In this document: one piece after another, positions 44,050-53,987 of the stretch | Numbering within the stretch: position 1 is the first letter of the stretch | Layout: every line of letters begins with the position of its first letter | Assembly: GCA_903829015.1 (NCBI GenBank) | Contig: CAIKOJ010000120.1 | Location: forward strand, 1 to 53,987 | Source: an uncultured Bacteroidota bacterium | GTDB taxonomy: Bacteria > Bacteroidota > Bacteroidia > Chitinophagales > Chitinophagaceae | Direction: 5' to 3' | Length of the DNA: 53,987 bases | Made by a program: the position numbers and the translations under genes | Notes under the pieces: generated by a model | Database searches by the model: none | What the model saw: only the letters and a program-made list of their open reading frames with translations | What the model was told of the DNA's origin: nothing

Positions 44050-47000
44050 TTATTTGTCAATTACAAAGTGGAATGTCTCAACTCCTGACACTGTATTTAC
44101 CTTCAGCAGATAATTTCCGCCCGGCATATTTTCGAGCTGTATCTGAGCCTTTATTGCTCCATTATTTGGTACGGTGTTGCCAGAACTTACTACCTGTCCT
44201 ACCATATTTACTACCTGGTAAGTTACCGGTTGATAGGTCAAGCTGGCAATTTTTCCAGCTAATACAAAACTACCATTGTTTGGATTCGGGTACAGGCTCA
44301 GCATATTATGCGCTCCATTAGATGGCGTTATACCCAGCGTATTGTATATCGTAATCTTATTGCTTTGGCTCGGGCCAGGAGTCACAGCCTCACATGGCGG
44401 ATTGCCAGTCACATCACACCAGTAGGTTTCTGTTAGATAAACAGTTGCTGCATAAGACGATTCTGTCGCTCCGGGTATGGCAGTACCATCTTTATACCAC
44501 TGATATTGAGGGTCAGTTCCGCCCCAGGTCACATTGGCAAAGAAAGTTACTACTTGTCCAATGTATGGAATGGAGTATGGCCCTGCGGTAGTGATTGTGA
44601 CTATTGGTATTACATTGTTTGGATACACATCTACATAAAAAGTATCTGCAACCGAGTCGTGCAGTGCACAGATGTTGTGCGGGTACATAAAGCACTCTAT
44701 CACATCTCCGTGTATCGGACTATAAGTATAGATGCCAGTAGTGTCAATACCTCCTACTGGAACGCTGAACTTCTTCCAGATATAAGTAGGGTTACCGCCA
44801 TAAGTGGGTGTGGCAGTAAATGTCATCGGAGTTCCTTCACAAATCGTTCCCAGCGGAGTACGGTTGATCGTTACTCCACCTGGCAGCAGTGGCTGCACAA
44901 CAAATGTTTTTACTGAGAAGCAACCTGTACCCAGTGTATAAGATATGTTCACAGTACCAGCGCTAATACCTGATAGTACGCCTGAAGTGTCGATAATCTG
45001 AGCTATTGCCAGGTTGGTGCTGCTCCATATACCTGTGCCTATACCGGTTGGTGGTGTGCAGGTCAGGGTGGTGTTGGTGCCGGTACAAATGCTGTCCAGG
45101 CCTATGATCGGTGCCGGTGGCAAACTCACATTCACCATTGTACTAACGAAACAACCTGTTGGCAGTGTGTAATAAATAGTGCCGCTGATGCCCACTGTTG
45201 AGCTGGTCACCAGTCCTGAAGGAGTTACCAATATTGAAGGATTGCCACTAGACCACGAGCCACCAGGTGTGGCATCGTACAAGGTCGTCGATACTCCTGC
45301 ACAGATTACTGTTGATCCCGTAATAATTGCAGGGAGAGGGTTTACAGTAATTGTATGAAATACAGGTGGACAGGCTGGAGTAGTGTAAGAAATGTTCACA
45401 ACACCCGCTGAGAGGCCTGTAATAACTTCAGCAGTTGGTACTACCGTAGTGCCATAAGATGCGATCGTTGATGAACTGCTTGACCATGTACCGCCACCAA
45501 CAAGTTCATTCAGAATGATCGCATTGCTCTCACACACCTGATTTGGTCCTGTAATAGGCTGTGGAGGAGTTGTAACACTCATGAACGTTAAGCTGGAACA
45601 GCCCGTTGGCAAAGTATAAATGATATTAGATGCACCTGAGAAGCCAACTCCGGTGCATATTCCGGTTAGCGAACCTACTGTGATCTGACTTGGCACATTG
45701 CTGCTCCATACGCCACCCGGTGTTGAGCAGGTAGCCGTTGTAGTAAGACCATGACATAGCTGCGCCGGGGCCACTATCGGGGCCGGCAAAGGATTGACCG
45801 TAAACAATAAGGTAGAACTACATCCCGCAGCAGTATAACTAACGATCGAGGTGCCTACACTTCCCGCTGTAATAACACCTGATGAAGAACCTATTGAAGC
45901 CACTGAAGATGTACCGCTCGACCATACACCACCGGGTGTTGCACTGGTTAATGTAACAGTAGGAAACACAGTATTGCACATTGAAGATGGTCCGGTTATC
46001 GGTGCCGGAGCCGGGTCTACCGTTACTGTTGTTGATGTAAATGCACTGCCGCAGCTAAGTACAATAGAATAGGTAAACGTTACTACGCCGGGAGCCACAC
46101 CAAAAGCAATGCCGCTTGATGAGCCAATGGTTGCTACGCTAACATCTGATGAACTCCATGTTCCTCCCGCAGTGCCCGTAGGATTGGTGTATGTAGTTGT
46201 TGAGTTTTCGCAAAAATTTGTTGGGCCAACAATAGTACCAGCAACTGGCGGTACACAGGTTACCGTTATTGAAATCATTCCGCTATCCGAAACTACGCAA
46301 CCTCGAGTATGGGTAACAGCCGAAGTCAGGACAGGGTCTGCATAATTGGATCCGCCACCACCGCCGCCCCAGCTACCGCCACCACCGCCATAGTAGCCAC
46401 CGCCACCACCGCCGCCACCAGAAGGTGCGCCAGCTACGCCACCCAGGCCTAACAATCCGGCCGTAGCGCTGCCCCAGCCACTAAATACACCACCTACACC
46501 GCCAGCAGTTGGCGTTCCACCACCTCCTGCACCTGGTCCGCCTAATACGTTAGCTTCTGTTCCGTCTTCGCCGGTAGTTCCGCCACCGTCGCCGCCTCTT
46601 TCATAGTTGGCTGGGGGAAAGAAATAGTTCCCGCCAGCACCACCACCACCTGCGGCAACAATTACTCTGTTTGACAAAGCAGTACCCCCAATTCTTATGT
46701 CCGAAGCGCCACCACCGCCACCTCCTGCATATGGTGAGTATCCTAATGCACCTGCACCTCCCGATGGAGTACCTGCAGTTAATCCACCTGCACCTCCTGC
46801 ACTTGTTGTAGCGTCAGCACCTTGTTGTCCCACGAAAATGTTGAGAACAGTACCTGGTGTTACAGCCAGCGTTGCCGTAACACAGCCACCATGGCCCGGA
46901 CTATCAACCATAGACACACGGGCATTGTTGCCGCCAGAGCCACCTTGCGCTGTAACAAGAACACTGGTTACACCAGGAGGAACCGTAAAGGTCTGAACCG

Positions 47001-47103
47001 CGCCGGTATAGCTAAATATCGTTGTTGTTTGTGCATTTGATGCAATTGCAGCTAATGCACAAAGTGCAAAAAACAGGGTGCGCAAAATATTGTGTTTTCT
47101 CAT
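44050..47103 (-). CDS. Glycine-rich, Ig-like repeat secreted protein with T9SS domain (paralog 2)
   Basis: Large exported protein of 1017 residues with a signal peptide ending AIASNAQ. The N-terminal ~280 residues form a glycine-rich beta domain (many GGGGGG runs, with the patterns FTVPPGVTSVLVTAQGGSGG and VIVAAGGGG). After that come about six BIG2-like repeats of ~75 residues with the pattern G-G-x-W-S-S...I-x-Y-T, then two Ig-like domains, and a T9SS domain (LYPNPNNGSFVLAG). It is clearly homologous to the next gene over most of its length. A surface adhesin or sheath protein is a reasonable guess. Confidence 0.9.
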   Translation of the reverse strand: MRKHNILRTLFFALCALAAIASNAQTTTIFSYTGAVQTFTVPPGVTSVLVTAQGGSGGNNARVSMVDSPGHGGCVTATLAVTPGTVLNIFVGQQGADATTSAGGAGGLTAGTPSGGAGALGYSPYAGGGGGGASDIRIGGTALSNRVIVAAGGGGAGGNYFFPPANYERGGDGGGTTGEDGTEANVLGGPGAGGGGTPTAGGVGGVFSGWGSATAGLLGLGGVAGAPSGGGGGGGGYYGGGGGSWGGGGGGSNYADPVLTSAVTHTRGCVVSDSGMISITVTCVPPVAGTIVGPTNFCENSTTTYTNPTGTAGGTWSSSDVSVATIGSSSGIAFGVAPGVVTFTYSIVLSCGSAFTSTTVTVDPAPAPITGPSSMCNTVFPTVTLTSATPGGVWSSGTSSVASIGSSSGVITAGSVGTSIVSYTAAGCSSTLLFTVNPLPAPIVAPAQLCHGLTTTATCSTPGGVWSSNVPSQITVGSLTGICTGVGFSGASNIIYTLPTGCSSLTFMSVTTPPQPITGPNQVCESNAIILNELVGGGTWSSSSSTIASYGTTVVPTAEVITGLSAGVVNISYTTPACPPVFHTITVNPLPAIITGSTVICAGVSTTLYDATPGGSWSSGNPSILVTPSGLVTSSTVGISGTIYYTLPTGCFVSTMVNVSLPPAPIIGLDSICTGTNTTLTCTPPTGIGTGIWSSTNLAIAQIIDTSGVLSGISAGTVNISYTLGTGCFSVKTFVVQPLLPGGVTINRTPLGTICEGTPMTFTATPTYGGNPTYIWKKFSVPVGGIDTTGIYTYSPIHGDVIECFMYPHNICALHDSVADTFYVDVYPNNVIPIVTITTAGPYSIPYIGQVVTFFANVTWGGTDPQYQWYKDGTAIPGATESSYAATVYLTETYWCDVTGNPPCEAVTPGPSQSNKITIYNTLGITPSNGAHNMLSLYPNPNNGSFVLAGKIASLTYQPVTYQVVNMVGQVVSSGNTVPNNGAIKAQIQLENMPGGNYLLKVNTVSGVETFHFVIDK

Positions 47104-47541
47104 TGTATCGATTTAACAAGATTCAACTAATAATTTCAATTTGGGCAATCTGATTTTAAAACCAAATACTAATCCGGAGTTAATTTATCAGATATGTTAG
47201 TCCTTTAAAGTAACATCTTTTGATTGGATTTTAATATATTTTAACAAAATAAAATTTAATGCAACTGATTTTAGTTAAAAATCAATTAACTACGAAGTGT
47301 AATAAAAATAACTACAATTTTCATTCCTTATTTTTTGTTTCAAAATAATCTTCATTTTTACTTGAGTAAGATGTTGCCTCTTTTCTAACAGATCCAGTAA
47401 AGACAATTTCTTATGCATTAAAATGTTCAGCGCTTGCCATTGCTGCTTTAAAATATTCCGAAAGGTGTTTGTCTGTTGATTGCCCAAAGGAATTGGTTGC
47501 GGCTTTAAAACACTTCTTATGTATTTGTCACAGGTATCCAT
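47104..47541. other. AT-rich gap between the two glycine-rich paralogs
   Basis: About 440 bp with poly-A/T stretches. An 83-codon minus-strand frame (47290-47541) starts within the T-run of the upstream gene's terminator and is basic and Asn/Lys-rich; it may be chance. The upstream control region of the 44050 gene should lie here, but no exact TAnnTTTG element is seen. Confidence 0.6.
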
Positions 47542-47577
47542 AAAAAAAAGTTGGGCGAAACCAACGGTTTCGCCCAA
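47542..47577 (-). terminator. Terminator of the 999-residue glycine-rich gene
   Basis: Twelve-bp perfect stem TTGGGCGAAACC (47551-47562)/GGTTTCGCCCAA (47566-47577), loop of three, with eight A residues (47542-47549) read as a T-run on the minus strand. It separates the two paralogs into different transcripts. Confidence 0.95.
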
Positions 47578-47598
47578 CGATCAAAATGAACTCTGGTT

Positions 47599-50598
47599 TT
47601 ATTTACCTATCACAAAATGGAAAGTTTCACTTCCTGTTTCGGTATTAACTCTCAATAAGTAAGTACCTGATGATACACCTTCAAGCACTATCTGAGCCTT
47701 TATAGCACCATTCACAGGTGTTGTTTTGCCTTTATAAACTATCTGACCCAGCATATTGCTTACTTCCATGCTTACCTCACTATTTGAATTGTTAGCCAAT
47801 TGGCCACTCAATGTAAAGTCTCCCGTATTAGGGTTGGGGAATAAAGACAGGGAGTTATTACCTGTCGACAATGGTTTCACGTCAAGCAGATTAAAGATCA
47901 CGATCGTATTGCTGTTAGCAGTTGGTGAAGCTGTGATCAGACATGGTGGATTGCCGATTACAGTACAAGACACAGTACTTGTAGTATAGAATGGCGCAGC
48001 AAACGATGAGTTGGTAGCACCTGGCACAGGTGAACCATCTACGATCCACTGGTAGGTCGGATTTGTACCTCCCCATGTTACATTCGCAAAGAAAGTAACG
48101 ATCTGGCCAATGTAAGGTATTGCAGTCGGACCAGCTGTTGAGATCGTAACGATCGGCGACTTATCAATTGGATAAACATCGAGGAAGAAAGAATCTGCCA
48201 CCGAATCATGCAATGCGCAGATGTTATGTGGATACATGAAGCACTCGATCACGTCACCATGAATTGGTACATACCTTAGTGTATCAGAAGTCTCACCAGG
48301 TAACACACGGCTGAATTTCTTCCAAACAAATGTTGGATTGCCACCATTCACTGTTGTTGCGTAGAAAGCAGCACGCGTTCCTTCGCAAATAATTCCGCTT
48401 GGTGAATCTATAATCGAAACACCTCCCGGAAGCAGTGGTTTTACTGTAAACGGAAGCGTAGCATAGCAACCGTTGGGCAGAGTATAAGAAATTACTGCTG
48501 GACCAGCTGACACACCGGTAACCAAACCAGTATTATATATTACAGTTGCAATGGCCAGATTGGTACTGCTCCACACGCCTGTTGTATCGGTTATTGAAAG
48601 CGTTGTTGTAGCTCCCTGACACACATTGTTAATACCTGATATTGTATCTGGTCCACGACTCACGTTTACTACTGCTGAAACAAAACATCCGGTCGGAAGT
48701 GTGTAGTATATCGTTCCGGTTATTCCGATTGTAGAACTGGTTACAACACCCGTTGGTGTGACAAAAATAGACGGATTGCCGCTTGACCAAGAGCCTCCAG
48801 AAGTTGTGCTGGAAAGCGTTGTCGGGAATCCGGAACAAACAGCTGTAGAGCCGGTAATAATACCAGGTATCGGATTCACCGTGATCGTATGCGTTACAGG
48901 CGGACAAGCCGGAGTCGCATAACTAATTGTGACAACGCCAGGTCCTACACCTGTTACCACTTCTGAAGTTGGTACCACCGTGGTGCCAACTGTAGCAATA
49001 GCTGTTGAACTGCTGGACCACGAGCCACCACCTACAATTTCATTAAGTATGATCGCATTGTTTACACACACCTGAGTTGGTCCTGTTATAGGCTGAGGCG
49101 GAGTTGTAACAACCATGAAGGTTAAGCTAGAACAACCAGTTGGTAAAGTATAAATAATATTCGCTGCACCCGAGAAGCCAACGCCCGTACACACACCTGT
49201 CGTAGGATCGACCGTGATTTGCGAAGGTACGTTGCTCGACCATGTGCCACCAGCTGGAGTAGCTGTAACTGTTGCTGTTAAACCATGGCATATCTGCGAT
49301 GGTCCGGAAATTGCACCGGGCAACGGATTAACTGTGAAAGGCATTATTGCCGCACATCCCAAAGCAGTATAAGAGATAGTAGTAGTTCCTGCGCTAGCCG
49401 GAGTAATGGTGCCGCTAGCCGATCCTATGGTGGCAACTGCTGTACTGCTGCTGCTCCACGTACCACCTGGCGTTGTGCATGCCAATGTCACAGAAAGTGT
49501 AGGGTTGTTACAAATTGTAGTCGGACCGGTAATAGGCGCAGGAGCAGGATTAACGGTAACAGTCAATGATGCCGACGCAGTACCGCACGTACGTGTAATA
49601 GTATAAGTAAATGTCACAACACCTGGAGCAACACCTGTTGCAACGCCAGTACCGGCGACTATGGTAGCTACAAATGGATCAGACGTAGACCACACACCAC
49701 CAGTTGACCCGGTAGGATCTGTATAAGTTGCAGTGCCCAACTCGCATAAGTTGGTAGGACCTACTACAGCTCCACCTGTTGGAGCAGTGCATAGCACAGT
49801 AATAGAAGCAGATCCATCGCCCAGGCAGTTAGCACCCTGAGTATGTGTTACCGCAGATGTTCCGGTGCCTGCATAGTTAGATCCGCCGCCGCCGCCGCCA
49901 GCGTCGCCGCCACCACCGCCAAAATATCCGCCGCCGCCGCCGCCGCCATCAGTAAAAAAATAACCAGATCCATCACCTCCTACCAATGAACCACCGGAAA
50001 AGCCGCCGCCAAATGAGCCAGCACCGCCGGCAACCATTGACGCTCCATCACCACAGGTTATGGCACTATAGCTTCCGCAATCCCAGCCGCCGGCCGCTGA
50101 GCCAGGCCCACCGCCGTCGCCGCCATTTTCAATTCCGCAGTATCCGTCACCACCACCGCCGCCGCCACCAGCGGCAACTATGCGATTGACAAGTCCGGTA
50201 CCTCCTGTTCTAATATCAGTTGCTCCGCCGCCACCGCCGCCGCCACTGTAGAAAAATGAAATGCCGCCGGTTCCACCGGAAGTAAACGCCCCGGTAGTAC
50301 CACCGGTTCCTGCACCGAAATAAGAACCATCATTACCACGGCCACCAACATACACATTGAGTACCTGACCAGGTGTTACCGCAAGCGTACATTGTACACG
50401 ACCTCCACACCCGCCCGGACTATAATATGTCGAGCTGCCGCCTGATGCACCTTTTATATCTACCGATACACTCGTAACACCGGATGGAACAGTATAGGTT
50501 TGCAATCCACCGGTGTAACCAAATGTTGTCGTCTGAGCACCGGCGCCAAAACTCACCAACGAGAATAACAGGGCAAAAAGTAAAATTCTATTTTTCAT
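47599..50598 (-). CDS. Glycine-rich, Ig-like repeat secreted protein with T9SS domain (paralog 1)
   Basis: Exported protein of 999 residues with a signal peptide ending FGAGAQ. It has the same architecture as the downstream paralog: glycine-rich N-terminal region (~25-265), six BIG2-like repeats (WSTSDPF, WSSSSTA, WSSNVPS, WSSSSTA, WSSGNPS, WSSTNLA at ~77-residue steps), two Ig-like domains and a T9SS domain (LFPNPNTG). Some stretches are identical in both, such as GDVIECFMYPHNICALHDSV. No catalytic motif is visible. The gene has its own terminator, and the two probably arose by tandem duplication. Confidence 0.9.
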   Translation of the reverse strand: MKNRILLFALLFSLVSFGAGAQTTTFGYTGGLQTYTVPSGVTSVSVDIKGASGGSSTYYSPGGCGGRVQCTLAVTPGQVLNVYVGGRGNDGSYFGAGTGGTTGAFTSGGTGGISFFYSGGGGGGGATDIRTGGTGLVNRIVAAGGGGGGGDGYCGIENGGDGGGPGSAAGGWDCGSYSAITCGDGASMVAGGAGSFGGGFSGGSLVGGDGSGYFFTDGGGGGGGYFGGGGGDAGGGGGGSNYAGTGTSAVTHTQGANCLGDGSASITVLCTAPTGGAVVGPTNLCELGTATYTDPTGSTGGVWSTSDPFVATIVAGTGVATGVAPGVVTFTYTITRTCGTASASLTVTVNPAPAPITGPTTICNNPTLSVTLACTTPGGTWSSSSTAVATIGSASGTITPASAGTTTISYTALGCAAIMPFTVNPLPGAISGPSQICHGLTATVTATPAGGTWSSNVPSQITVDPTTGVCTGVGFSGAANIIYTLPTGCSSLTFMVVTTPPQPITGPTQVCVNNAIILNEIVGGGSWSSSSTAIATVGTTVVPTSEVVTGVGPGVVTISYATPACPPVTHTITVNPIPGIITGSTAVCSGFPTTLSSTTSGGSWSSGNPSIFVTPTGVVTSSTIGITGTIYYTLPTGCFVSAVVNVSRGPDTISGINNVCQGATTTLSITDTTGVWSSTNLAIATVIYNTGLVTGVSAGPAVISYTLPNGCYATLPFTVKPLLPGGVSIIDSPSGIICEGTRAAFYATTVNGGNPTFVWKKFSRVLPGETSDTLRYVPIHGDVIECFMYPHNICALHDSVADSFFLDVYPIDKSPIVTISTAGPTAIPYIGQIVTFFANVTWGGTNPTYQWIVDGSPVPGATNSSFAAPFYTTSTVSCTVIGNPPCLITASPTANSNTIVIFNLLDVKPLSTGNNSLSLFPNPNTGDFTLSGQLANNSNSEVSMEVSNMLGQIVYKGKTTPVNGAIKAQIVLEGVSSGTYLLRVNTETGSETFHFVIGK

Positions 50599-50994
50599 TT
50601 AAGTTCTTTTTAAAAGTATTTTCCAATTTTTAATTTCCCGAAAGCGGAAACTCCTCATTACAAATACTATCACCTCCCACAAATGCAGAAGATAATTTTT
50701 ATTTAATTATTCGACACTACAAAAATACTGTTTTTCAGACATAAAATAACAAATTTTTGTCCACGATATTTCCACGTTAATTGAAGAATACCGGTTATTA
50801 TTAACTGGGAATTAATAAACAGAAACATGTGAAAAGTGACCCTTTAATTGCAGATATCCGACAGTTGTAGGCCGGCATTTTATTATTGGTTAGATCAGTA
50901 TTTCTGCCGCACGGCTACGATTCGATGCTGCTTGCTGCTCAAATTACGTTTTGTAATGTTTGCTGTATATTTACCGAAAATGTTTTAAAGTAGT
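50599..50994. other. Intergenic region upstream of the ASST-like gene
   Basis: AT-rich divergent gap. I see no gene, RNA or repeat. A weak -7-like TATATTTA lies near 50966-50973, upstream of the ASST-like gene. Confidence 0.5.
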
Positions 50995-52524
50995 ATGCGG
51001 GCCTTTATTATTTATTTAATTATTTGCAATAGCATTTCGGCTGGCCTGTTTGCTCAGGTTTTTCCGAAAGAAAATGATACACTTAATTACAGAATCATCG
51101 GATTTACTTTTCCGGAAGTACCGAAGGCGGGTGATTACACAATTGAAGTGGCAAAGGGAACTTATAAGTCTGCAGACTCGTTTAAGAAAAATATAATCAA
51201 AACATTTCATTCTAAATCGGGCAGGGTAATTGCAGAAGTGCCGTCATTTGGGGCATCCTACACCTGGCGGGTATCAAGTACCCAAAATGGCAGGCAGGCA
51301 TCCGGCAAAATGTTTCATCATTTTGCAACAGGCACTATTCCATTTATCGATACGAATCATATGCGGGTTAGGGTTTCGACAAAAGCTCAAAAGTATGAGA
51401 ATGCCTATTTTTTCATGGATGGCAGCAGGTCACTATATAATATGAGCGGCGATCCTGTTTGGTATATGCCCGAATTAGCCGGTGCTGTAAGACCCAATTC
51501 AATGATCAGGGATCTAAAGTTATCACCAAAAGGCACAATAACATTTTTGGTCGACGGTGATGCATTTGAGATCAGCTATAGCGGCGATATTTTATGGAAG
51601 GGTAATAGCGGCAGGAAGCAGAACAGTGACAGCATGGAGGGATATCATCATGAGCTTACGAGGCTGAGCAACGGGCATTACATGGTGCTGGGTTTTGAAG
51701 CTATGGTGCGCAGTCGTGCCAGGCAACGCGACAGTGTTGTGCAGCGTAGCCGCAGGGATACCGTAGCTATGAGAGCAAACGCTATGCTGAAAAAGACTCG
51801 TTATGGTACGATCCAGGAATATGATGAGGCAAATAATCTCGTTTGGTCGTGGAATGCTGCAAAGTATTTTGAGTCGCAGGATATGTCGGTGTACAACAGA
51901 CTCAACGGAACACCGGAATTTGACATTCACGAGAATTCTTTTTATTTCGATGAAGAACATAAGGTGATTTATGTTGGTTTCAGAAATGTGAGCCAGGTGC
52001 TGAAGATCAGTTATCCGTCAGGGGAGGTATTACAGGCATACGGGAAAGTCACTGCTGAGACTGCCGGCAGCCAGAACCTTTTTTGTGGACAGCACAGTTG
52101 TAAGCGCGCTGCTGATGGTACACTATACCTGTTCAATAACGGCTGCACCCTGGCAACCCCACCCAAGGTAACAGTACTAAAAGAGCCGCAGACGGATAAG
52201 GATACAGTCTCTAAGGTGTGGGAATTTGAATGTCCGGTGACACTGATGAAAAACATACCACAGACCATGCCAAACAGGCGGCTTGTTTTTTCGTCGGGAG
52301 GTAGCGTCAATGAACTGCCGGATGGATCCTATCTTGTATCAACCTGCAGCCCTTACAGTAAAGTATTTATTGTGGGGCAGAACAAAGAGATACTTTGGAG
52401 TTGTGAACCAGAGAAATGGAATGGAGCCAAAAGTGAATGGGTTCCATTGCTGCAATATCGCACAAGTATGATTGCTAACCCAAAAGATCTGGCGGATCTG
52501 ATTTGGAAAAGTGCTCTGAAGTAA
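50995..52524 (+). CDS. Arylsulfotransferase (ASST)-like exported protein
   Basis: 509-residue protein with a signal peptide (MRAFIIYLIICNSISAGLFA). It resembles bacterial aryl-sulfate sulfotransferases, six-bladed propellers that move sulfate between phenols without PAPS: GYHHELTRLSNGHYMVLG (216-233), DIHENSFYFDEEHKVIYVG (310-328) and GQHSCKRAADGTLYLFNNG (365-383) match the three His-bearing blocks of the family. The catalytic residue in E. coli ASST is a histidine; His218, His219, His312 and His367 are candidates here. No T9SS domain is present, so the protein is probably periplasmic. The activity is inferred. Confidence 0.75.
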   Translation: MRAFIIYLIICNSISAGLFAQVFPKENDTLNYRIIGFTFPEVPKAGDYTIEVAKGTYKSADSFKKNIIKTFHSKSGRVIAEVPSFGASYTWRVSSTQNGRQASGKMFHHFATGTIPFIDTNHMRVRVSTKAQKYENAYFFMDGSRSLYNMSGDPVWYMPELAGAVRPNSMIRDLKLSPKGTITFLVDGDAFEISYSGDILWKGNSGRKQNSDSMEGYHHELTRLSNGHYMVLGFEAMVRSRARQRDSVVQRSRRDTVAMRANAMLKKTRYGTIQEYDEANNLVWSWNAAKYFESQDMSVYNRLNGTPEFDIHENSFYFDEEHKVIYVGFRNVSQVLKISYPSGEVLQAYGKVTAETAGSQNLFCGQHSCKRAADGTLYLFNNGCTLATPPKVTVLKEPQTDKDTVSKVWEFECPVTLMKNIPQTMPNRRLVFSSGGSVNELPDGSYLVSTCSPYSKVFIVGQNKEILWSCEPEKWNGAKSEWVPLLQYRTSMIANPKDLADLIWKSALK

Positions 52525-52606
52525 CCCTTCTTTATATTGTTTATAAGCTCGGTTGCCGCTACAGGCGGCGATTTCAATGTTTTTTGCGATTTTTATTGAT
52601 AATTGT

Positions 52607-52637
52607 TTTGGTGGTCTGAAAATCATGCCTATCTTTG
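52607..52637 (+). promoter_or_regulatory. rRNA operon promoter P1
   Basis: TTTG (52607-52610), 19-bp spacer, TATCTTTG (52630-52637). An exact match in both boxes and spacing to the Bacteroidota consensus. Confidence 0.85.
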
Positions 52638-52748
52638 CGCTCCCAAAAAGAAAAACGGTGTTGAGTAAAGGCGGGTAGTAAAGGTTCTTTTAAAATGTTG
52701 GGTACCGGAATACGGAAAAGCGGTTTGAAAAAATATTTCAAAACAAAT

Positions 52749-52779
52749 TTTGCAGTTCGGTATCAAACCCCTACCTTTG
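52749..52779 (+). promoter_or_regulatory. rRNA operon promoter P2
   Basis: TTTG (52749-52752), 19-bp spacer, TACCTTTG (52772-52779). A second exact consensus promoter 142 bp after P1, giving tandem control typical of rRNA operons. Confidence 0.88.
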
Positions 52780-53104
52780 CACTCCCTTACAGAAAGGGGG
52801 CTAACAAAAGGGTAACAAAAAGTTCTTAAAATAGTAACAGAAAATATGCGCGGTTAAAGGCTGCGGGGCGGGTTCAACTCCCGGGCATTTACAGAGTTAA
52901 TTTGCGTAAGCAGTTAGCACAGTTCTTTGAGAGATTGGGAAAAACAAAAAGCAACAGCATGAACCGATGAAGTTCGGTTCAGCAGGTAAGTCAGCGAAAA
53001 CGATTAAAAATGAAACGTCTGATTTCCATTTACCTTTTTGAGTCGTAAGATTTGAAAGGGACAATTTTATTTGAGAACATCAGTCAGTTTCGAACAATTC
53101 ATTT
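52780..53104 (+). ncRNA. rRNA operon leader
   Basis: Transcribed leader of about 310 bases before 16S. It contains a boxA-like AGTTCTTTGA (52921-52930), commonly found ahead of Bacteroidota 16S genes and linked to antitermination, and a hairpin GAACCG/CGGTTC (52961-52980) just after. No protein is encoded. Confidence 0.7.

Positions 53105-53987
<883 letters not shown>

Noticed and set aside
45851..46996. Several plus-strand frames antisense to the glycine-rich gene
   Set aside because: Low-complexity Pro/Val-rich translations are mirror readings of Gly/Thr-rich codons.
47290..47577. 95-codon minus-strand frame between the paralogs
   Set aside because: Starts inside the terminator hairpin; only a start at 47541 would avoid it. 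AT-driven Asn/Lys-rich composition suggests chance.
52864..52890. tRNA-like fragment in the rRNA leader
   Set aside because: CGGG-TTCAACT-CCCG (52869-52883) matches a T-arm loop consensus, but no acceptor, D or anticodon arms and no CCA are present; likely a leader hairpin.

Overview
The window comes from a member of the Bacteroidota, most likely family Chitinophagaceae. The evidence is a partial 16S rRNA gene at the right edge with Chitinophagaceae-like signatures, eight proteins with C-terminal type IX secretion (T9SS) sorting domains of the YPNP type, Bacteroidota promoters (TTTG-N19/20-TAnnTTTG) and an almost complete lack of Shine-Dalgarno sequences. It reads as ordinary chromosome: housekeeping genes mixed with secreted and surface proteins. 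There is no prophage, CRISPR array or large mobile island. The only transposase is a small domesticated-looking REP-associated IS200/IS605-type gene with its own repeat array (35101-35917).

Layout. 0.1-7 kb: MFS transporter, then on the minus strand a YHYH-domain T9SS protein, a diheme MauG/CcpA-type peroxidase, an ABC exporter and release factor 2. 7-12.4 kb: plus-strand operon spoIIM-like, DUF4129, DUF4350, MoxR ATPase and DUF58. 12.5-22.9 kb: secreted or surface proteins (two T9SS proteins, an Asp-box lipoprotein, an HExxHxxGxxH metalloprotease) with miaE and tsaE between them. 23-25.7 kb: small conserved protein, rfaE2-like, flippase-like membrane protein, panD and a VOC protein. 25.9-28.9 kb: NHL-repeat T9SS protein, a possible 54-residue peptide gene, a 0.7 kb repeat-rich gap and lptB. 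29-34.9 kb: two small lipoproteins, an OmpA-like protein, a polyprenyl synthase and an ECF sigma/anti-sigma/GldM-like operon. 35-43.7 kb: transposase and repeats, pruA, a DUF433/DUF5615 toxin-antitoxin-like pair, pth, a 3-hydroxyacyl-CoA dehydrogenase, rdgB, a DUF2027-Smr protein and a C10 peptidase. 44-50.6 kb: two tandem paralogous ~1000-residue glycine-rich, Ig-like T9SS proteins. 51-54 kb: an arylsulfotransferase-like protein, then tandem rRNA promoters and the start of a 16S gene.

How the genes relate. The main theme is the cell envelope: secreted T9SS cargo, LPS assembly (lptB, rfaE2), outer-membrane and lipoprotein genes, and a membrane-stress sigma module. The best candidates for something under-described are the YHYH/diheme-peroxidase pair, the ECF/anti-sigma/GldM-like trio whose anti-sigma factor has almost no periplasmic part, the OmpA-like protein lacking its peptidoglycan-binding residues, and the REP-like array with its transposase. 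I did not find a clearly new multi-gene defence or biosynthetic system.
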